Shown piece after piece: positions 44,956 to 57,700 of a DNA stretch of 64,000 nt; the first letter of the stretch is position 1; every line of letters starts with the position of its first letter. This stretch comes from Tetraselmis striata. Taxonomy: Eukaryota; Chlorophyta; Chlorodendrophyceae; Chlorodendrales; Chlorodendraceae. A model generated the notes under the pieces. It made no database searches. It had not been told where the DNA came from and saw only the letters and a list, made by a program, of their open reading frames with translations. The DNA is taken from positions 1 to 64,000 of the forward strand of contig VCJN01002362.1 of assembly GCA_006384855.1 (NCBI GenBank), read 5' to 3'. Made by a program: the position numbers and the translations under genes.

Positions 44956-46011
44956 ATCGCCTAACAGACTCTTAGGCATGTGGTCTTATGTACGTGTCCT
45001 GGCCTCTAAGTCTCTGTCTAAGACTTGCTGACTCTTGGCCTCGGTTCCTATGACTCCAGTAGAAGTACGTCTCACAGTGCCATCGGCCCTATTGGCCGGC
45101 ACTACACACGCGTGCGAGTTGCTTGGTTACTCGGCGTGACAGAGGTGTGTGTGTGTGTGGTCGATCGACGCGAAATACGTCAAGCACTCCTCACCCTGTG
45201 CCGCACGACATGCCTCTCGCGAATGGACTACGAGTGCCCGCACGCGCGCATATGCGTACGCGTACGGTATCACGACACGACTCGACGACGACGACGCGCA
45301 GTACCGACTGCTCGCATATGGCAACAAGCAAGCCAGTGCTGATCAGGCACGTTCGGTACGCTAATCGGTCGGTCGGTCGGTCGGTCGACAAGTCCAGGCA
45401 GTCGGTACGACGGGTTCACAGGAGGTAAAAGCAAGACGGGCGTCACGACGCAAACAACACAGGTGTAACCGCGACTCACCACCGTTGCTTGCTGCGCGAT
45501 ATCACTCGCAGCTCGACAGCAGGTTGTACTGCCCTTGATGGACAGCAATAGACGAGGCACGTGCAGGTGTGATGTGCACAGAGTCGAGGTGTTTGTGGTG
45601 TAGTAGCGTGGTTACAAGATGGGTGGGATGAGACGTTTGGAAAGCCAAAGAGTGGGCGGGCAGCGCGCCGACAGGATGCTAAAGCATCCCGCGGGCGCGC
45701 GAGCCGACTAAGCCCCTAGGCCTTCCCACGCGCTATTGGTCTGCACGGGCGCCGTGGTTGGCGGCAGTTAGCCGTTGGTACGGGCCCTAGGTCTGTCGGT
45801 GGTTCTAGGTGTGAGAGCTGAGCGACAGACAGTTGGTCGTTGCGCCATGGGTGACTGCTCGCTTGGACATCAGGCATACACATACAACGCAGTACTGCAA
45901 GTACTAAAATTGATACCCGTATGACAGGCGACGAGTATTCGCCGGTATGCCAAGTAAGCAAGTCCCCGTACGCGCGCATGCGTACGCTGAAACGTTGTAC
46001 GCTGTGACAAT
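44956..46011 (-). repeat. 5' LTR, lacking the first 62 bp
   Basis: Matches 34471-35526 base for base except one noticed difference (C at 45482 against T at 34997). In element orientation it starts abruptly at the 63rd base of the inferred LTR. It contains the same CCAAT, hairpin, self-complementary 22-mer and TGTAA elements, and a short GGTC-type tandem near 45366-45388. Confidence 0.93.
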
Positions 46012-47539
46012 AGTAATATTTTATATACTGCACCGCATCAGGCTGCTATAGTAGGGCAGTCTGCTGCCGCCGCCCGTATAGGTACTACGGGTAGCAGCAG
46101 TAGTCGCTACAGTCGCTAATCCATCCCTATACTGTATATATATATGAGGGTTCTGCTTGAATGTAATAGGCTTTTTCCTTCCCCAGTACTTTCCGTGCAT
46201 TCTCTTGACGCTCATCCCTGTAACCAAAAAGATAAATAATATATATATATAGCCCACCGGTTCGCGTCGTCGTCGTGGGTGCTCGTTTCTGAAGACCGTG
46301 CGCGGGTGCTGGGCGACTAACGTGGCGGGCGGCGCTACGGGTAGCAGCAAGTATGGAGCGCGCGACCTACTACTGGCCGACTGCTACTGACTGCCCCCGC
46401 GCGCGCGAAATATGTATGTTTACGCAGTGTAGGAGGAGTCGTCGTTTTTTTATCGCACCGTACTCGTACCAGTACCGTTGATGGCCACTACGACCAGTAG
46501 GGCGGGTTACCCCGCCTGCTGCGACGAGTAGCAGCAGTATACAAGTACAGGTAGCTAGGTAGGACAGCTTTTGCTGTGAGCTCGGCTGAGTGACCGCAGA
46601 CAATCCTGGCCACTAACGCTGGCCTCGCCTGCGTGAACTGGACAGCCGTGGTCTCAGCAGGATCGCCCCGACAGAAACAGCTTACTGGGTGCTGCAGGCT
46701 GTGCTGCTCCGGGTCGGCTGCTCGTGCGATCTCGAGCACCGCAAGGGACCGGCATGTCGGCTCTACTACATACAATTTGCGCTGGCGAAGCGGCGAAACA
46801 TCCGACGGGGGTGCAACCGGCCGTGTCTCGCCAGACCTCGCCGCAGGGGCGGATTACCCGCCCCACGTGCTCAAGATGTCTGCAACGAAATCTGAGACAG
46901 CGCGGGTTGCTACTCGCTCTGCTCGGTAAGCAACGCTCGCCGGGGCCTGCGACGGTCCATGTTGGCGGCGGCGGCATGCTGCTAGTTCGGCGGGTTGTTT
47001 ACTGCAAGTTCTGCGCTTAAATTCGGCCGTAGTTTACTGCTGCAGCAGCCGGACATCCTCCTGTGACCTGCCGTCACCCCGCCGCCGTTTCAACGAGCAG
47101 CTTCTACGCACTCGCAACTATCCATGGACGTAAACACGGCCGTCGGGGGTCGCTCGAGAAGCTGTCACGGCAGAGTCCCAGCGCCCTGAACGCCGTACCA
47201 GGGGTCTACCCCCGATCGACGATCGCGTTCGCGACTGCATGCGTCCCACTGCCCCCCCCCGCCGTGCACTTCCGCTCCGCAAAACGCGTGTCGCCGGCGG
47301 CCGCAATTGACACACACACACGGCTGTGCGACCTCGGTATCCGTACAGGCCATACCACCAGCGAAGCCGTTCCTCGGTCTGTACCACAGATTTAACCACA
47401 CAAAGCCCTGGCTTCATAATTCGACCGCCTCCCGCTGAACCTCGCGCTTGGGCGTTCCCCGGCAACAACCCCGTCACGTGTGCGTGTTCGGCCCCGTTCA
47501 CGCCGTCTTGAACTGCGGAACGGTATAAATCTGCTAGGA

Positions 47540-47585
<46 letters not shown>

Positions 47586-48633
47586 ACACACAATACAATC
47601 AGCGCAGGAAACGTACTGTTCGAGCAATATGACAATCGGTAGTTGTGTTGGGTAGTGCCGGCATAACTTGCTGACTGCTTGTTGCCTTTGCCTTCGCGCA
47701 GTTTTCGCGCTGGTTTCACTGCCGCTGTCAAGCAGCCGGGGGCTGAGCGCGGGGCAGACGATAGAAGACGTGAACATGCATGGGCACATGAGCACGACGT
47801 ACGAGGGCGGCGCTCGTGGGATGAGCATGTCGGAGCTCTGGGAAGCCGTGAAGCTCATCCACAGCCGAGTGCTGCCCTTCCAGTAACAGCCATGCAGCCA
47901 CCCTCCGAAGAGGAGGCCGCCACAAGTCACACAACTGCGGATCGCCTGTGCATCGAGACGTGCACGGTCAGCCAGCCCACATTGGGTGCCTATCATTTAG
48001 CCAATTATTGGACGAGGCGCATGTCCCAGCCAGTTCATCGTCGTAGCAGGTCAGGAATGCCCCTTATTGGACCCCTCTTCTCTGCCCAGCAAGGGCATGA
48101 GCCAGCTGTTCTGGGGGGGGGGCACTTGCCTGACGGCAACGGCGATCAGGCCGCGGCGACAATTTAATCTCTTCACGAAAGCCCTCGCCCCATGCCCACC
48201 TCACGCCGAACACTTCCCCCCTGTTTCCTTGTGTACTTTCGGGGAGTGACGTTCGGGGCTCTGTTTGCTACGAGGCACAGCACCCGCTTGATGGCTGGAC
48301 CGATGCGCGCTGGCAGGGCCGTGCGCGCGTGGCATGGGGGGAGGTTGCAGGCAGAAAGCACCGCCGGGCGCTTGCATCCCTCAGGCCTTGCGATGGCCAT
48401 CGGGCAGCAAAGGGGCAGAGGGACGGACCCCAACTGCCTCCCCTGCAGGAAGCTGCCATGCAGCTCGCAAAGTCCGCAATCACGTTCAAGGACATTTCCA
48501 ACTCGAGGCCATGTCTCAACTGGTGGGGAAGGAGGCCGGCATGCCCGTTACAAGGCTCTCCGGCCAAGCAGTACCCCTCTTGACGTCTGGCCGGGAGTGG
48601 CCGGCACAATGACTCGCATCCCCGAGGCAGTTT
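46012..48633. other. Non-coding region between retrotransposon and silencing gene
   Basis: No gene is supported; several frames of 60-290 codons overlap one another and look random. A 31-base C run followed by (CA)n lies at 47541-47592. TAGTCGCT recurs at 46101. The last few hundred bases before 48634 should contain the 3' untranslated region of the minus-strand gene. Confidence 0.5.
48548..48552 (-). terminator. Candidate poly(A) signal TGTAA
   Basis: TGTAA on the minus strand about 82 bases past the stop codon at 48634, a normal distance for a green-algal polyadenylation signal. Confidence 0.4.
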
Positions 48634-51600
48634 CTACGTGCCCTGCATCCCCTGAGATGTGTATGTCTCCAGGTCAGCTGGCTCTGCCGCCATTCGCTCG
48701 GCCACGTCGAGCAGGTGGTGCATGTACGCTCGCTGCCACTCGTCGACGGCCTCCCGGGTGGCGGGTCCCTCGTTCGGTGCCGGGCCAGCAGCGGGCGTAC
48801 GGCCCTCCTGCCGCTGCCGGAGGTACTGCTTCAACGGGGCGATGTCCACCTCGAAGGACAGCGACGCCATCGGCGTGGGGAGGCTCAGCTTCTCGCCATT
48901 GTAGTGCATGGCGAGCGTGAGCTCCGCGCGCAGGTTGACGTCCAACGATGGACACACGGCCCGCCGGCGCATGCCTTGAACGGCCGGGAGCCGCAGCTTG
49001 AAGGCCTTCCGGCGGAGCGTGTGGCTGGCAAAGTGCACCCGGTGCTCATCCTCCTTGGACAGGGCAGGGGTCGGCTGCCGGGTCTCCGGGTCCACCAGGA
49101 TGGGCGACTCGCCCTGCGTGCAGCCGTCCCAGCAACATCCAAAGGCCATCCTAAACGCGCACCGCAGACCCCCGCGTGCCGGCCGGCCTTTTGCCGCTCC
49201 GTGCGGTGCGTGCCAGATGCTATTCGTCATGTGCGCTATACTACTCGAGCTAGCTAGGACACACAGGAGGATGGCCGGTAGCTTGCGCTGTGACTACACT
49301 TTGTGTGCCCTATATAATATAGCTTAGAGATAGCGGGCCCTAAGAGCAACTCGGTCTGAGTGAGTGGATGCAGCAGACTAGCAAGTGGTCATCAATGTCA
49401 ATTACTTGAGCTACCCTACATGGGTGAGCGGGTACCGCCCTCACATCACGCAACGCTGCGCTGCCCATGCGCCCCTCTCCCGACCGGCTTGCCGGGACTC
49501 GCTATCTGATTGCGACTGCCGCAGCGACACTGGCTCAAACTCTCGGCGGCGTGGCGTCATCATCAGCACGGAACGCAATGCGGTGCCGGTGTTTCTGCCG
49601 TCACCACCATTGCCGGGATGCGGAAAAGCTGCCTATCGCAGCGAAAGGGAGAGCGGGTGCTGCCGGCAGCAATATAGATACAGCACTGAGCGCATTTAGA
49701 CTGTATTCATCGCCCCGCCTTATTGGGAAATGTGGGCACGCTAGGGTTACCATGACCTAATATATAGGAGTTCCAGGCTAGGAACAATTTAAAGTCCTCT
49801 TAAAGCGTAGCGGAGAGCTCAGAGCTCCGTTTTGCTCGGGGATTGCGCGCGTGTGGTCACCCAAAAATCGTCTGGTTTAAGTAGGCCTGGCAAAATGCTA
49901 TACACTAATGCGATCAATTAGTGGACGGACCCAGTTGTGGTCCGGAAGAAAAGGATTGTCCGATTTTTTTAAAGTCTGGAACCACTATGTAGGAGGGTGG
50001 CGGGTTTCAGTCGGAGGAAAAGCAGAGGGGGGGGGGGGGGGGGGGCGGTAAGGCCTCGTTGTCTAGAGACCTCCGGTGTAGGGCGGGGTCTGTTGCACGA
50101 GAGGCCCCCGGGTTCGATGATTTCCCGGCTCTCCCAGTGAGGGCAGCATCGACCGGGGGTGTCCCGGGGTTACCCGGTTGATGCATTAGCCCTTTGGGGT
50201 TCGAATGAGGCAATGGTCTACTAATGGCTATGCCAGACCTACGACTGCAGATGGCGCAAGAGGCCAAGTGCTGGGCCGGCTTTGGCCGATGACCCGGGGA
50301 GAGCTTTAGTGTCGAGGGAGTGGGGGGAGGGGGGGGCGGGGGGGGGGGCATTGGGCGGGATAGCGCCGTGCCATGGAGGCCGCACCTCAGGGCACGACTT
50401 CTGGTACAGTTTGCTGTCCGGCTCCAGCGTGGTTTGCGTGGTGAGCTTGACGCGCAGGTCCGGCGGCTTCCACTTTGAGGGAGCCGCGCCGTCAAAGTGA
50501 TCCGGCGTGCTGGCAATCAGGGTGCCGTGGATCCAGCGGACAGGGCGCTCCGTGACCTGCAGCAGCTGCAGCCGCTCGTCGAGCTTGACGTCCACATGGT
50601 AGGAATGGGAGCCGACCACGGAGACATGCCACGCGTGGCTGGGGCGACCCTGGGAGGGCGCGCCGCCTGCGTTGCCCGGCTCCTCCGTGTACCCGAGCGG
50701 CAGCAGGACGGAGCGGGCCCACGACTCGCAGGCAGCGTACAGCTGCTTCAAGTCCGCCGTGGGGTCCAGGCTCCAGGGGGAGATGCAGTTGTGAAAGCCG
50801 GAGTTCAACGGTCTGGCAGCCTTCTGGGCGCCCTCGCTGTCACTCCCGCTGCCGCTCGGGGCGGCACCGCCGGCCTCCCCGCCGTCAGCAGCGCCACCCT
50901 CGGCCGTGCTACTCGAGCCGCCGGGCTTGAACTCCTCCATCGCCGCATCGTCATACTTTCGCAACAGCAAGTCGTCAAACTCCGGGCGCGCAAAAGTCCG
51001 TCTGCTGGACAGCGCCTCCAGCGCCTCCATGACCGTGGAGAGCGCCACGTTGGAGGTCGCCCCCTCGAAGCACCGAAAGGCGTGCATGAGGTAGTAGTGC
51101 CCGCAGTGCACCGACGCACGCAGGGAGTCGATGAGGTCGTCCGCGCGCTCCTCCGCCGCCAACTTGTCCAGCTGCTCAAACACCTTGGCGGAGAGGTCCG
51201 ACACAAACTGCTCCGCCCAGACGAGGCGGCCCTGAGGCGCGGACCACAGCGCAGCTCCGCCGACGACTACCAGGGAGTGATCGTCGTTGATGCCGTCGTA
51301 CGGGTAGCGGTGGATGCTGAGCCTCGCCGTGGATGCGGTGGCCCCCTGCGCAGAGAGGAACGTGCAGCCCTCCATGAAGAAGGGCCGGTTGTTCCTGCGG
51401 ACCACTCCCACCAGCCGCCCAGTCCTCATCAGCCTCATGATCTGAGCCCGCAGCAGCTGCAGCTGCCGCGGCGTGCCCCGGCCACGGACGGTGACGTCGC
51501 TGCCGGGCCCCAGCTCAAACCACACCTCCGCCTGTGTGCGGAGGCGGAGCCGCTCTGCGTGGAATTCCACCAGGTGGCTGATGGCATGCGCCACCCCGGG

Positions 51601-51741
51601 CGGCAGCTTGAAGTGGAATTCCTGCGGCGCGTCGTTCAGGTGGACCGCCTGAGCCAGGACGGTCTCCCAGGAGCCGGAGCGCGCCAGGCAGTGGTATGCG
51701 TGCGCGCAGCGCCGTGCGACCTCCGGCAGCAGGGCGCCCCG
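48634..51741 (-). CDS. C-terminal region of unknown fold (segment of the silencing gene)
   Basis: Two exons: about 51741-50386, and 49113-48634 to the stop. They join in phase across an intron of 1272 bases that contains a SINE in the opposite orientation and C runs. The region has a helical part (about 51740-50900), an acidic Ser/Gly-rich linker, and a probable beta-rich part with spaced strands such as WHVSVVGSHSYHVDVKL and DVNLRAELTLAM. I recognise no named family. It could help bind RNA or partner proteins. Confidence 0.75.
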
Positions 51742-54700
51742 CGATTCTGTGGACCGGCGCCCCGGGCACCGGCCATGTGTAGGTGAGATCCTCCGGGCTG
51801 TCGACGCCGTCTGCCAGCCGCGCGCCGGTGTGGAAGAAGGCGAGCAGCAGGCGGCCGAGCACGCCGGCATCGCAGGAGTCGGAGTGCGCGAGGTACTCAA
51901 ACCCGAAGTCCGCGCGATCCTCCTCCGCCCGGCTCGATACGCTCACGCCCTCCACCGCCCCCGCGCAGGGCACGTGGGTCTGGCCGCTGCCGCGGCGCAG
52001 CCGCTGCAGGGTGTGCAGGATGATGGCGTGCAGCTCGCCGCTCTTGAGCGGGGCGCCCGCGCTTGTCGTCGCGTCGTCCGCCAGGCGGATGAGCGCGCAC
52101 GCGCGCGCCCAGCCCGTCACGCAGGCGAAGAAGGGGAGGTAGCAGGGGTGCAGGCGGAACAGCCTCCGCAGCAGCATGGACTTGTGCATGCCGTCGGGGA
52201 TGGCGCAGATGTCGACGTTCACGTCCTCGCCGCAGTTGTCCATGAGAATCTTGACCACGGGGACGCCGCTCTGGTCCCCGGGCATGAACTTGGTGCGCTT
52301 GGAGATCCCCTCCACGGCGGGCGACACGTAGGCCTCCAGCCAGCGGCCCGTGTCAGCCGGGAGGAGGTGCCGGGCTTCCGAGGGAGCCGCGTCGATGTAA
52401 ACGTCGATGTCCGACCCGGGGGCGCACAGAAACTGCGAGACGGACCCAAACAGAACGACGTTTGCTGGGGCGACCTGTCCACGGGGCGCGCCGGGGCTGC
52501 CGGCGGTGAGATGCTCCAGGATGGCACCCTCAACGGTCCGGAAGGCTGCCTCGCGCGAGTGGAGGACCGTGGTCAGCACTTCTCGCTGATCCATCCAGTA
52601 CGCCATGGCGTCTGCCCCGGCGAGTAGCTGGTCGGGGGCCGGGAGTGCGGCGGGTACGTCGGCGGACGAAAGGACTCTGACCAGGATGTCCGACAGCACC
52701 CACGGGAATCCCAGGTAGAAGCAATCCCCCCAGCTGCTGCCGGGGCTCGGGATGCCGCTCTCCCCGGCAGCTGGCTCGCGCTTGCGGGGACCGTACGCCG
52801 CGACGTACCACGCGGACGCCCTGTCCTCCTCGTCTGACGGACTGCAGACCCCTTGGGAGGCCGAGAAGAACAGCGTCCGCATCCTTTCCCTGATGTTGCG
52901 CCACGCGTCGCGCATGGCGCGGTAGGCGTGGTCGCGGTTGGAGTCCAGCTCCTCGGGCAGCTCACTGGGCAGCGCGAGGATGAGCTCCTCCTCCGTGCGC
53001 AGCCCAAACCGGATGAGCGCCCTCTGAACCAGGCCTTGGTACTCTCGGAAGGCGGCCTGCGCCCCGTCCAGGTGGGAGCGGTGGCCGTCCCTGACGTAGC
53101 GCATGTCAAGAGTGGGCGGCTGAGAGGTGCTGCCGCCCAGTCCCTCCAGCATCATCTCGCAAGAGATGGCCCTGCACTGTTGGTACAGCTTGCCCAGGGG
53201 CTTGCTGGAGAGGTAGCCCACCCCGCGCTTGTGTTCCATGAAGTCGGGGTACCCGTTGTCCTTCACAAGGTCCTTGGCAGCTTTCGGGATGGTTGGCGCA
53301 ATGCCCGTCTTCGGGTAGTCCACCGCCAGGGACTGCTGCTTGGCCACCTCAACGGCCAGCGGGTCCAAGGCCCCTCGCTCTTGGACGTCGCACAGGGCCA
53401 GGTGGGTGCGCGCGATCCTGCCGAGGCACGCGTTTGTCATGGCAAGCATCACGGAGTCTGCCACAGTGAGGTCCGCTTTCGGCAAGTCCGTCTTCTGCCG
53501 CTCCTTTGCAAACGCCTCGTAGTCAAACGCCGGCACAATGCGGTGGAGGGGCGGCACCAGGGCCGGATCCCAGATGACGGAGAACATGTCGCCATCGAGG
53601 TCCCCGCCGGAGCACTCGGCAGGGATGCATCGCTCCGTACGGCCATCGCTGGCTGGGAAGACCACCACATTGGACCACGGCAATAGCTTGAGGCACTCCT
53701 TCAGCGGCACTGCTTCCAGCACCCTGGTAGCGGGGGGCACATGGGAGGGGGCATCATTAGCAAAAGGCACCGCATGCACCTCCCTGCATCGCTAAGATCG
53801 ACGGAAGAGGATGAACAGATGCGTGCAGGGGGAAAGGCGCACCGGACATCCCCCGGATGTAGCAATGGATTTCGATAGATCAGCACCGGGCCGGTGATGA
53901 CCTCTGCCTCCTCCTCACCGGGCCGGTGCACCTGGACGAAAACCTGCCCGTCGTTGAGGACCTGCACCGGGTCGGGGATGCCCATGAGCAGGGCTGCCTT
54001 GGGCACGAGGATGTGAGTCTTTGAGCGCAGGTGGCGAACGTCGTAGTCGTATATCTGCTGCAGGAGACGCCGGAAGTGCGGCTCATTGAGGACCGTGGCT
54101 CCATGCTTGCTCAGAGCAAGCAGGTTGGTGCGGTCAGCTGCGCTGCATTCAATCAGCTTCCTCGTGGCCGAGCTGTGGTCGGTCAGCGCGGCTGCCAACG
54201 ACGACAACTCCGCCTCCTGCATCGCAAGCGTGACGGGCAGCAGCTCCCAGTCGCCGCCCGCCTCTCCCTCACCGCCCAGGGAGAACAGGATGTTGAGGCC
54301 ATCCCGGTTGAGCCTGAGCTTGTGGAACGCGGCCGCCTTGACCACGCACAACATCCGGTGATCCTCGGCCCTGAACTTCACCATCGACTCCCGCATAACC
54401 ACCGCCGCATCCGAGCCTGCGCCGTGGCCCCGTGGCTTGCGCACAAGGACGCCCTTGTTCCCGCTGTGGCGGATCTGGAGGGCACAGCATCCATCTGGCA
54501 CGAGGTCTGGCAAACGAGACGAGATCTCGGACATGAGGCTGCTGTTGATGAGCCCGGATCCGTCAGTGAGGGCCTTTGTACCGTCCGCACTGCGGGCGTC
54601 CTCCGCCTCGCTCCACTCGGGCAGCTCTAGCGCCGGAAGTCGGCGGTGCAGAACAGCCCCAGCCGGCTGATGTACTTGAACACCTTACCGGCAAATTCCT

Positions 54701-57700
54701 CGGGGTCGGGGATGATCCTCCGGCGCATGTCGTCAACGTCACCCTCCCGCTCAGTGACAACAAACACCGCGGTCTGCTCGCGCAGCTGCGACCCGGAGGC
54801 CACCAGCAGGCGGAGCGGCAGCCCCTGCAGTTGCCCGCCCGGGATCCCTGCCGGCTCAACCATCCGGCTGAACCGCTCCCTGAAGACGCTGGGCGTGTAG
54901 ATGTACTGGCCGTCTTCCTCCCGGAAGGTGATGTACACCAGGCGGTGGGAGTGCGCAAAGAGGCGCATCAGCCGGTTCGACTTCATCGTGATGGGCGGCT
55001 TGCACACCAGCCGAGAGGGCGTCGCCATCACCCTGGCAATGTCGTAGTAGCCGCGGTCGCGGTCGCTGCCGTCGGTGGCGATCACTTCCCGGGAGTCTTT
55101 CATGGCCATGTCCATATGCGCGGTGTACAGCTTGGCCACGTCGTCAAAGACATGCACCTCGTCGACAAGGGCCAGAATGTGCTGGATGGCCCGGACTGAC
55201 GCCGCAAGCCGCCTGTGAGTGCCGCTGTCTCCGTTGCTGCCCAGGTACCCCCGGATGGCCTCCTTCACGTCGCGGAAGATGACGCTCAGGCAGCGGGGGT
55301 GCAGCGGGGGGCAGTAGACGTGTGTCTCCAAGCAAGCGAAGCCAAGCAGCGCGTCGGTCACCGCCGGCGCGTAATCCAGGCTCAAGCCCTCGGAAAGCGC
55401 GGCATCGCCCTGCAAGAGCAGGGACTCGCCCCGGGTGTACTCTCGAGCCTCCGCGTTCGAAGTGGTCAAGTTGTCGTGTACGCGGGTGACGAGGGCCGGC
55501 ACGCCCAGGTTCCGTGGGTCCCGCAGTGCCGCCGCGAGGTGGTCCCAGGCCTCCCAAGCAAACTCAACGGCAATCATTGGCTGGGAGGCCAGCATGCGGA
55601 GATGGCTTTCCGCGGTAGCCTGAGCCGCCTCCAATGGAGAACGCGCAAGTGCGTCACCGGGCCGCGGTTGCTCCAGCTGGGAAGCAGCTCTGCGCCAGTT
55701 CTGGTTGCTGTCAAGGCGATAACGCACGGCGGGAGCCGAGCGCAGCGGAAGGTACAGCACCACACTCTTGTCCCCCTGCGTCTTCACGGCGGAGATGTAT
55801 ACGCACGAGCCCAGGGTGCACGTGGCCGCCTCGACCTGAACCTCCTCGCCGCTGCTGGAAGTCGCGCGCAGCATCCACCTCTCCCCGCGCTCAATGTCCA
55901 TGGAGGTGTACGCGAAGCAAGAGGCCCCGCCAGAGGTTTGCGCGTCGCTGAGGGTGTTGCAGGGGACAAAGGTGCCGTGCTCCGGCATGTAGCCCACAGT
56001 CACCTTCGAGATGTCAAGGACACTCAGCAGTGTGCCACGCCTCCACTCTGTCCTCCGTCTCCTGCCCAGCTAGGCAGCTCCCGGCAGTTGGGAGGACGAT
56101 GCTGACGTCGGTGGCGCCCCTCACTCGGAAATCCCACACGGAGGCGAACATCTTGAAGAAGTGCCGGGTGCCGGTCGGGAGGGACAGGATGGCGACGCTA
56201 GCCAGGCTGTGGAGGGCGCAGGCGCCGGCCCCAAGGTCCTGATTCGCGCCCCGACCGGGGAGAATCTCGATCCGAAGCGAATCGGTGAGATCTCCGCTCA
56301 AATCGATGCCGGTTTCCTTGATGGCCTGGACAATGCTGCCGCGCACGCCGTCCATGCGGCCCTGCTCCACCAAGAGGTACATCTTCACTGCCACGCTGGA
56401 CAGGGCGTACCGCCGCCCACCGCTGCGGCTCTCGTCCTCAGCAACTCCGTCGTCGTCGTCATCAGGAGCGAACCGGCCCAGCACCTCCTCAATTGGCAGT
56501 AACTCCTCGGCCAAGGCGCCGTCGCCCTCCTGCTCACCGTCAGCAGCGCTGAAGTATCCGACTCGCACCAGAGCCTGCCTGGACTTCTCCCGCTGGTGCC
56601 CCAGCGCCTCCTCGAGGAAGCGCTCCTCGTCCTGAAGCTGCTTGGCGCGGTCGATGTAGCCCGAGCTGCAGATGGTGACCAGCTTGCCATTCTCGGCCCG
56701 AGCGCGCCCCCGGGACTGCACCTGCTGGATGAGGGACGCCCTGCCGTGGATCCGAAACACGAGGTTGCACTCCGGCACATCAAAGCCCTCCTCAAGGACG
56801 CTGGTGCACACAATCAGCCGGCAGGCGCCCGAATGGAAGTCCCTAATGACGGCCCGCTGGGCCTGGATCGTCATCCCGCTGCCGCGGCCGCCGCATTGCT
56901 GGCCGACAACCCTGCTGGGGTTGAGGCTGGGGAATGTGGCTTTCAGGCGCTGGGTGAGCAGCTCCGCCGTGTCCTTCATCTCAACAAACACCAAGCACCG
57001 CACGCCTTCTCCAGCGTCCCGGATGATGTGCTCCAACTCCATCAGCTGCGCTGACAGCTGCTCATCAGGCACACCAGCATGCTGGCCCGCCCGCGCAGAA
57101 CTACTGCTGGCGCCAGGCATGTACCACTGCGCTGCGTACGGGCCGAGCACAGTGTTGTTCTCCCAGGCACACAGCAGGCGCAGGAGGTCATCGGTGGCCG
57201 CCTGGCTGTCGGGGTCGCTGCCCTGCAGATCTCTGGCCAGTCCCTTGATCTTCCCTAGGGAATTTGCGTCCATGAGCTCGTCCAGCGACGAGGCGAAGCC
57301 CTGATCCTCCGTCTTGCTGGTGAGCCCCAGTTTGTATGACAGCCGTTCTATGTCGCTCCAGAGCTCGTTCCCGGCTTCAAGCTGCAGAGGCGTGTCCGGC
57401 ACTGTCACTGTCTCATCGTTCGCGCGGCGCATCTTCTCAAGCTCCGGTCTGTACAACAGAGTGTCCTCTCCAAATTCGGCCATGAGCGCGCTCAGCCCCT
57501 TTGCGGCTGCCTGGACGGTGCGCGCCCGGCAGGGCGACGCGGTGAGACCGACGAGCCGGGGCCTGCACGCTGGATCCTCGTCCTTGATAAGCTTGAGGAG
57601 CCTCGCGTAGCTGTGCCGCCCAGTAGCGTGGTGGCACTCATCGAAGACTGCGACGCTGAAGCAAGACATGCGAATGCCGTATCTGGACATGCGGCCCCAT

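Larger units (their letters stand above)
34409..46011 (-). mobile_element. Full-length LTR retrotransposon (Ty3/gypsy class) with methyltransferase and PHD finger
   Basis: Two long direct repeats (34471-35526 and 44956-46011; I noticed one mismatch in 1056 bases) bracket one 2950-codon minus-strand frame. Domain order is gag, protease, cytosine methyltransferase, reverse transcriptase, RNase H, DDE integrase and PHD finger. RT before integrase places it with Ty3/gypsy. The intact frame and near-identical repeats point to a recent insertion. A 62-bp sequence flanks the left repeat on both sides (34409-34470 and 35527-35588) and is missing at the right end. No clear target-site duplication is visible at 34408/46012. 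A primer site and polypurine tract are present and listed separately. Confidence 0.95.

Noticed and set aside
34409..46011. Classifying the element as DIRS/PAT because of split repeats
   Set aside because: The polyprotein has an HHCC zinc site and a DDE integrase with about 35-residue D-E spacing, and no tyrosine recombinase.
47668..47886. Short plus-strand frame with a hydrophobic start
   Set aside because: No splice partners, no homology, and it lies in DNA where many random frames of this size occur.
51742..51790. A 23-base intron to explain the frame change in the nucleotidyltransferase part
   Set aside because: GT and AG are present, but the intron would be far shorter than any other here; an extra G in a run of four explains it better.
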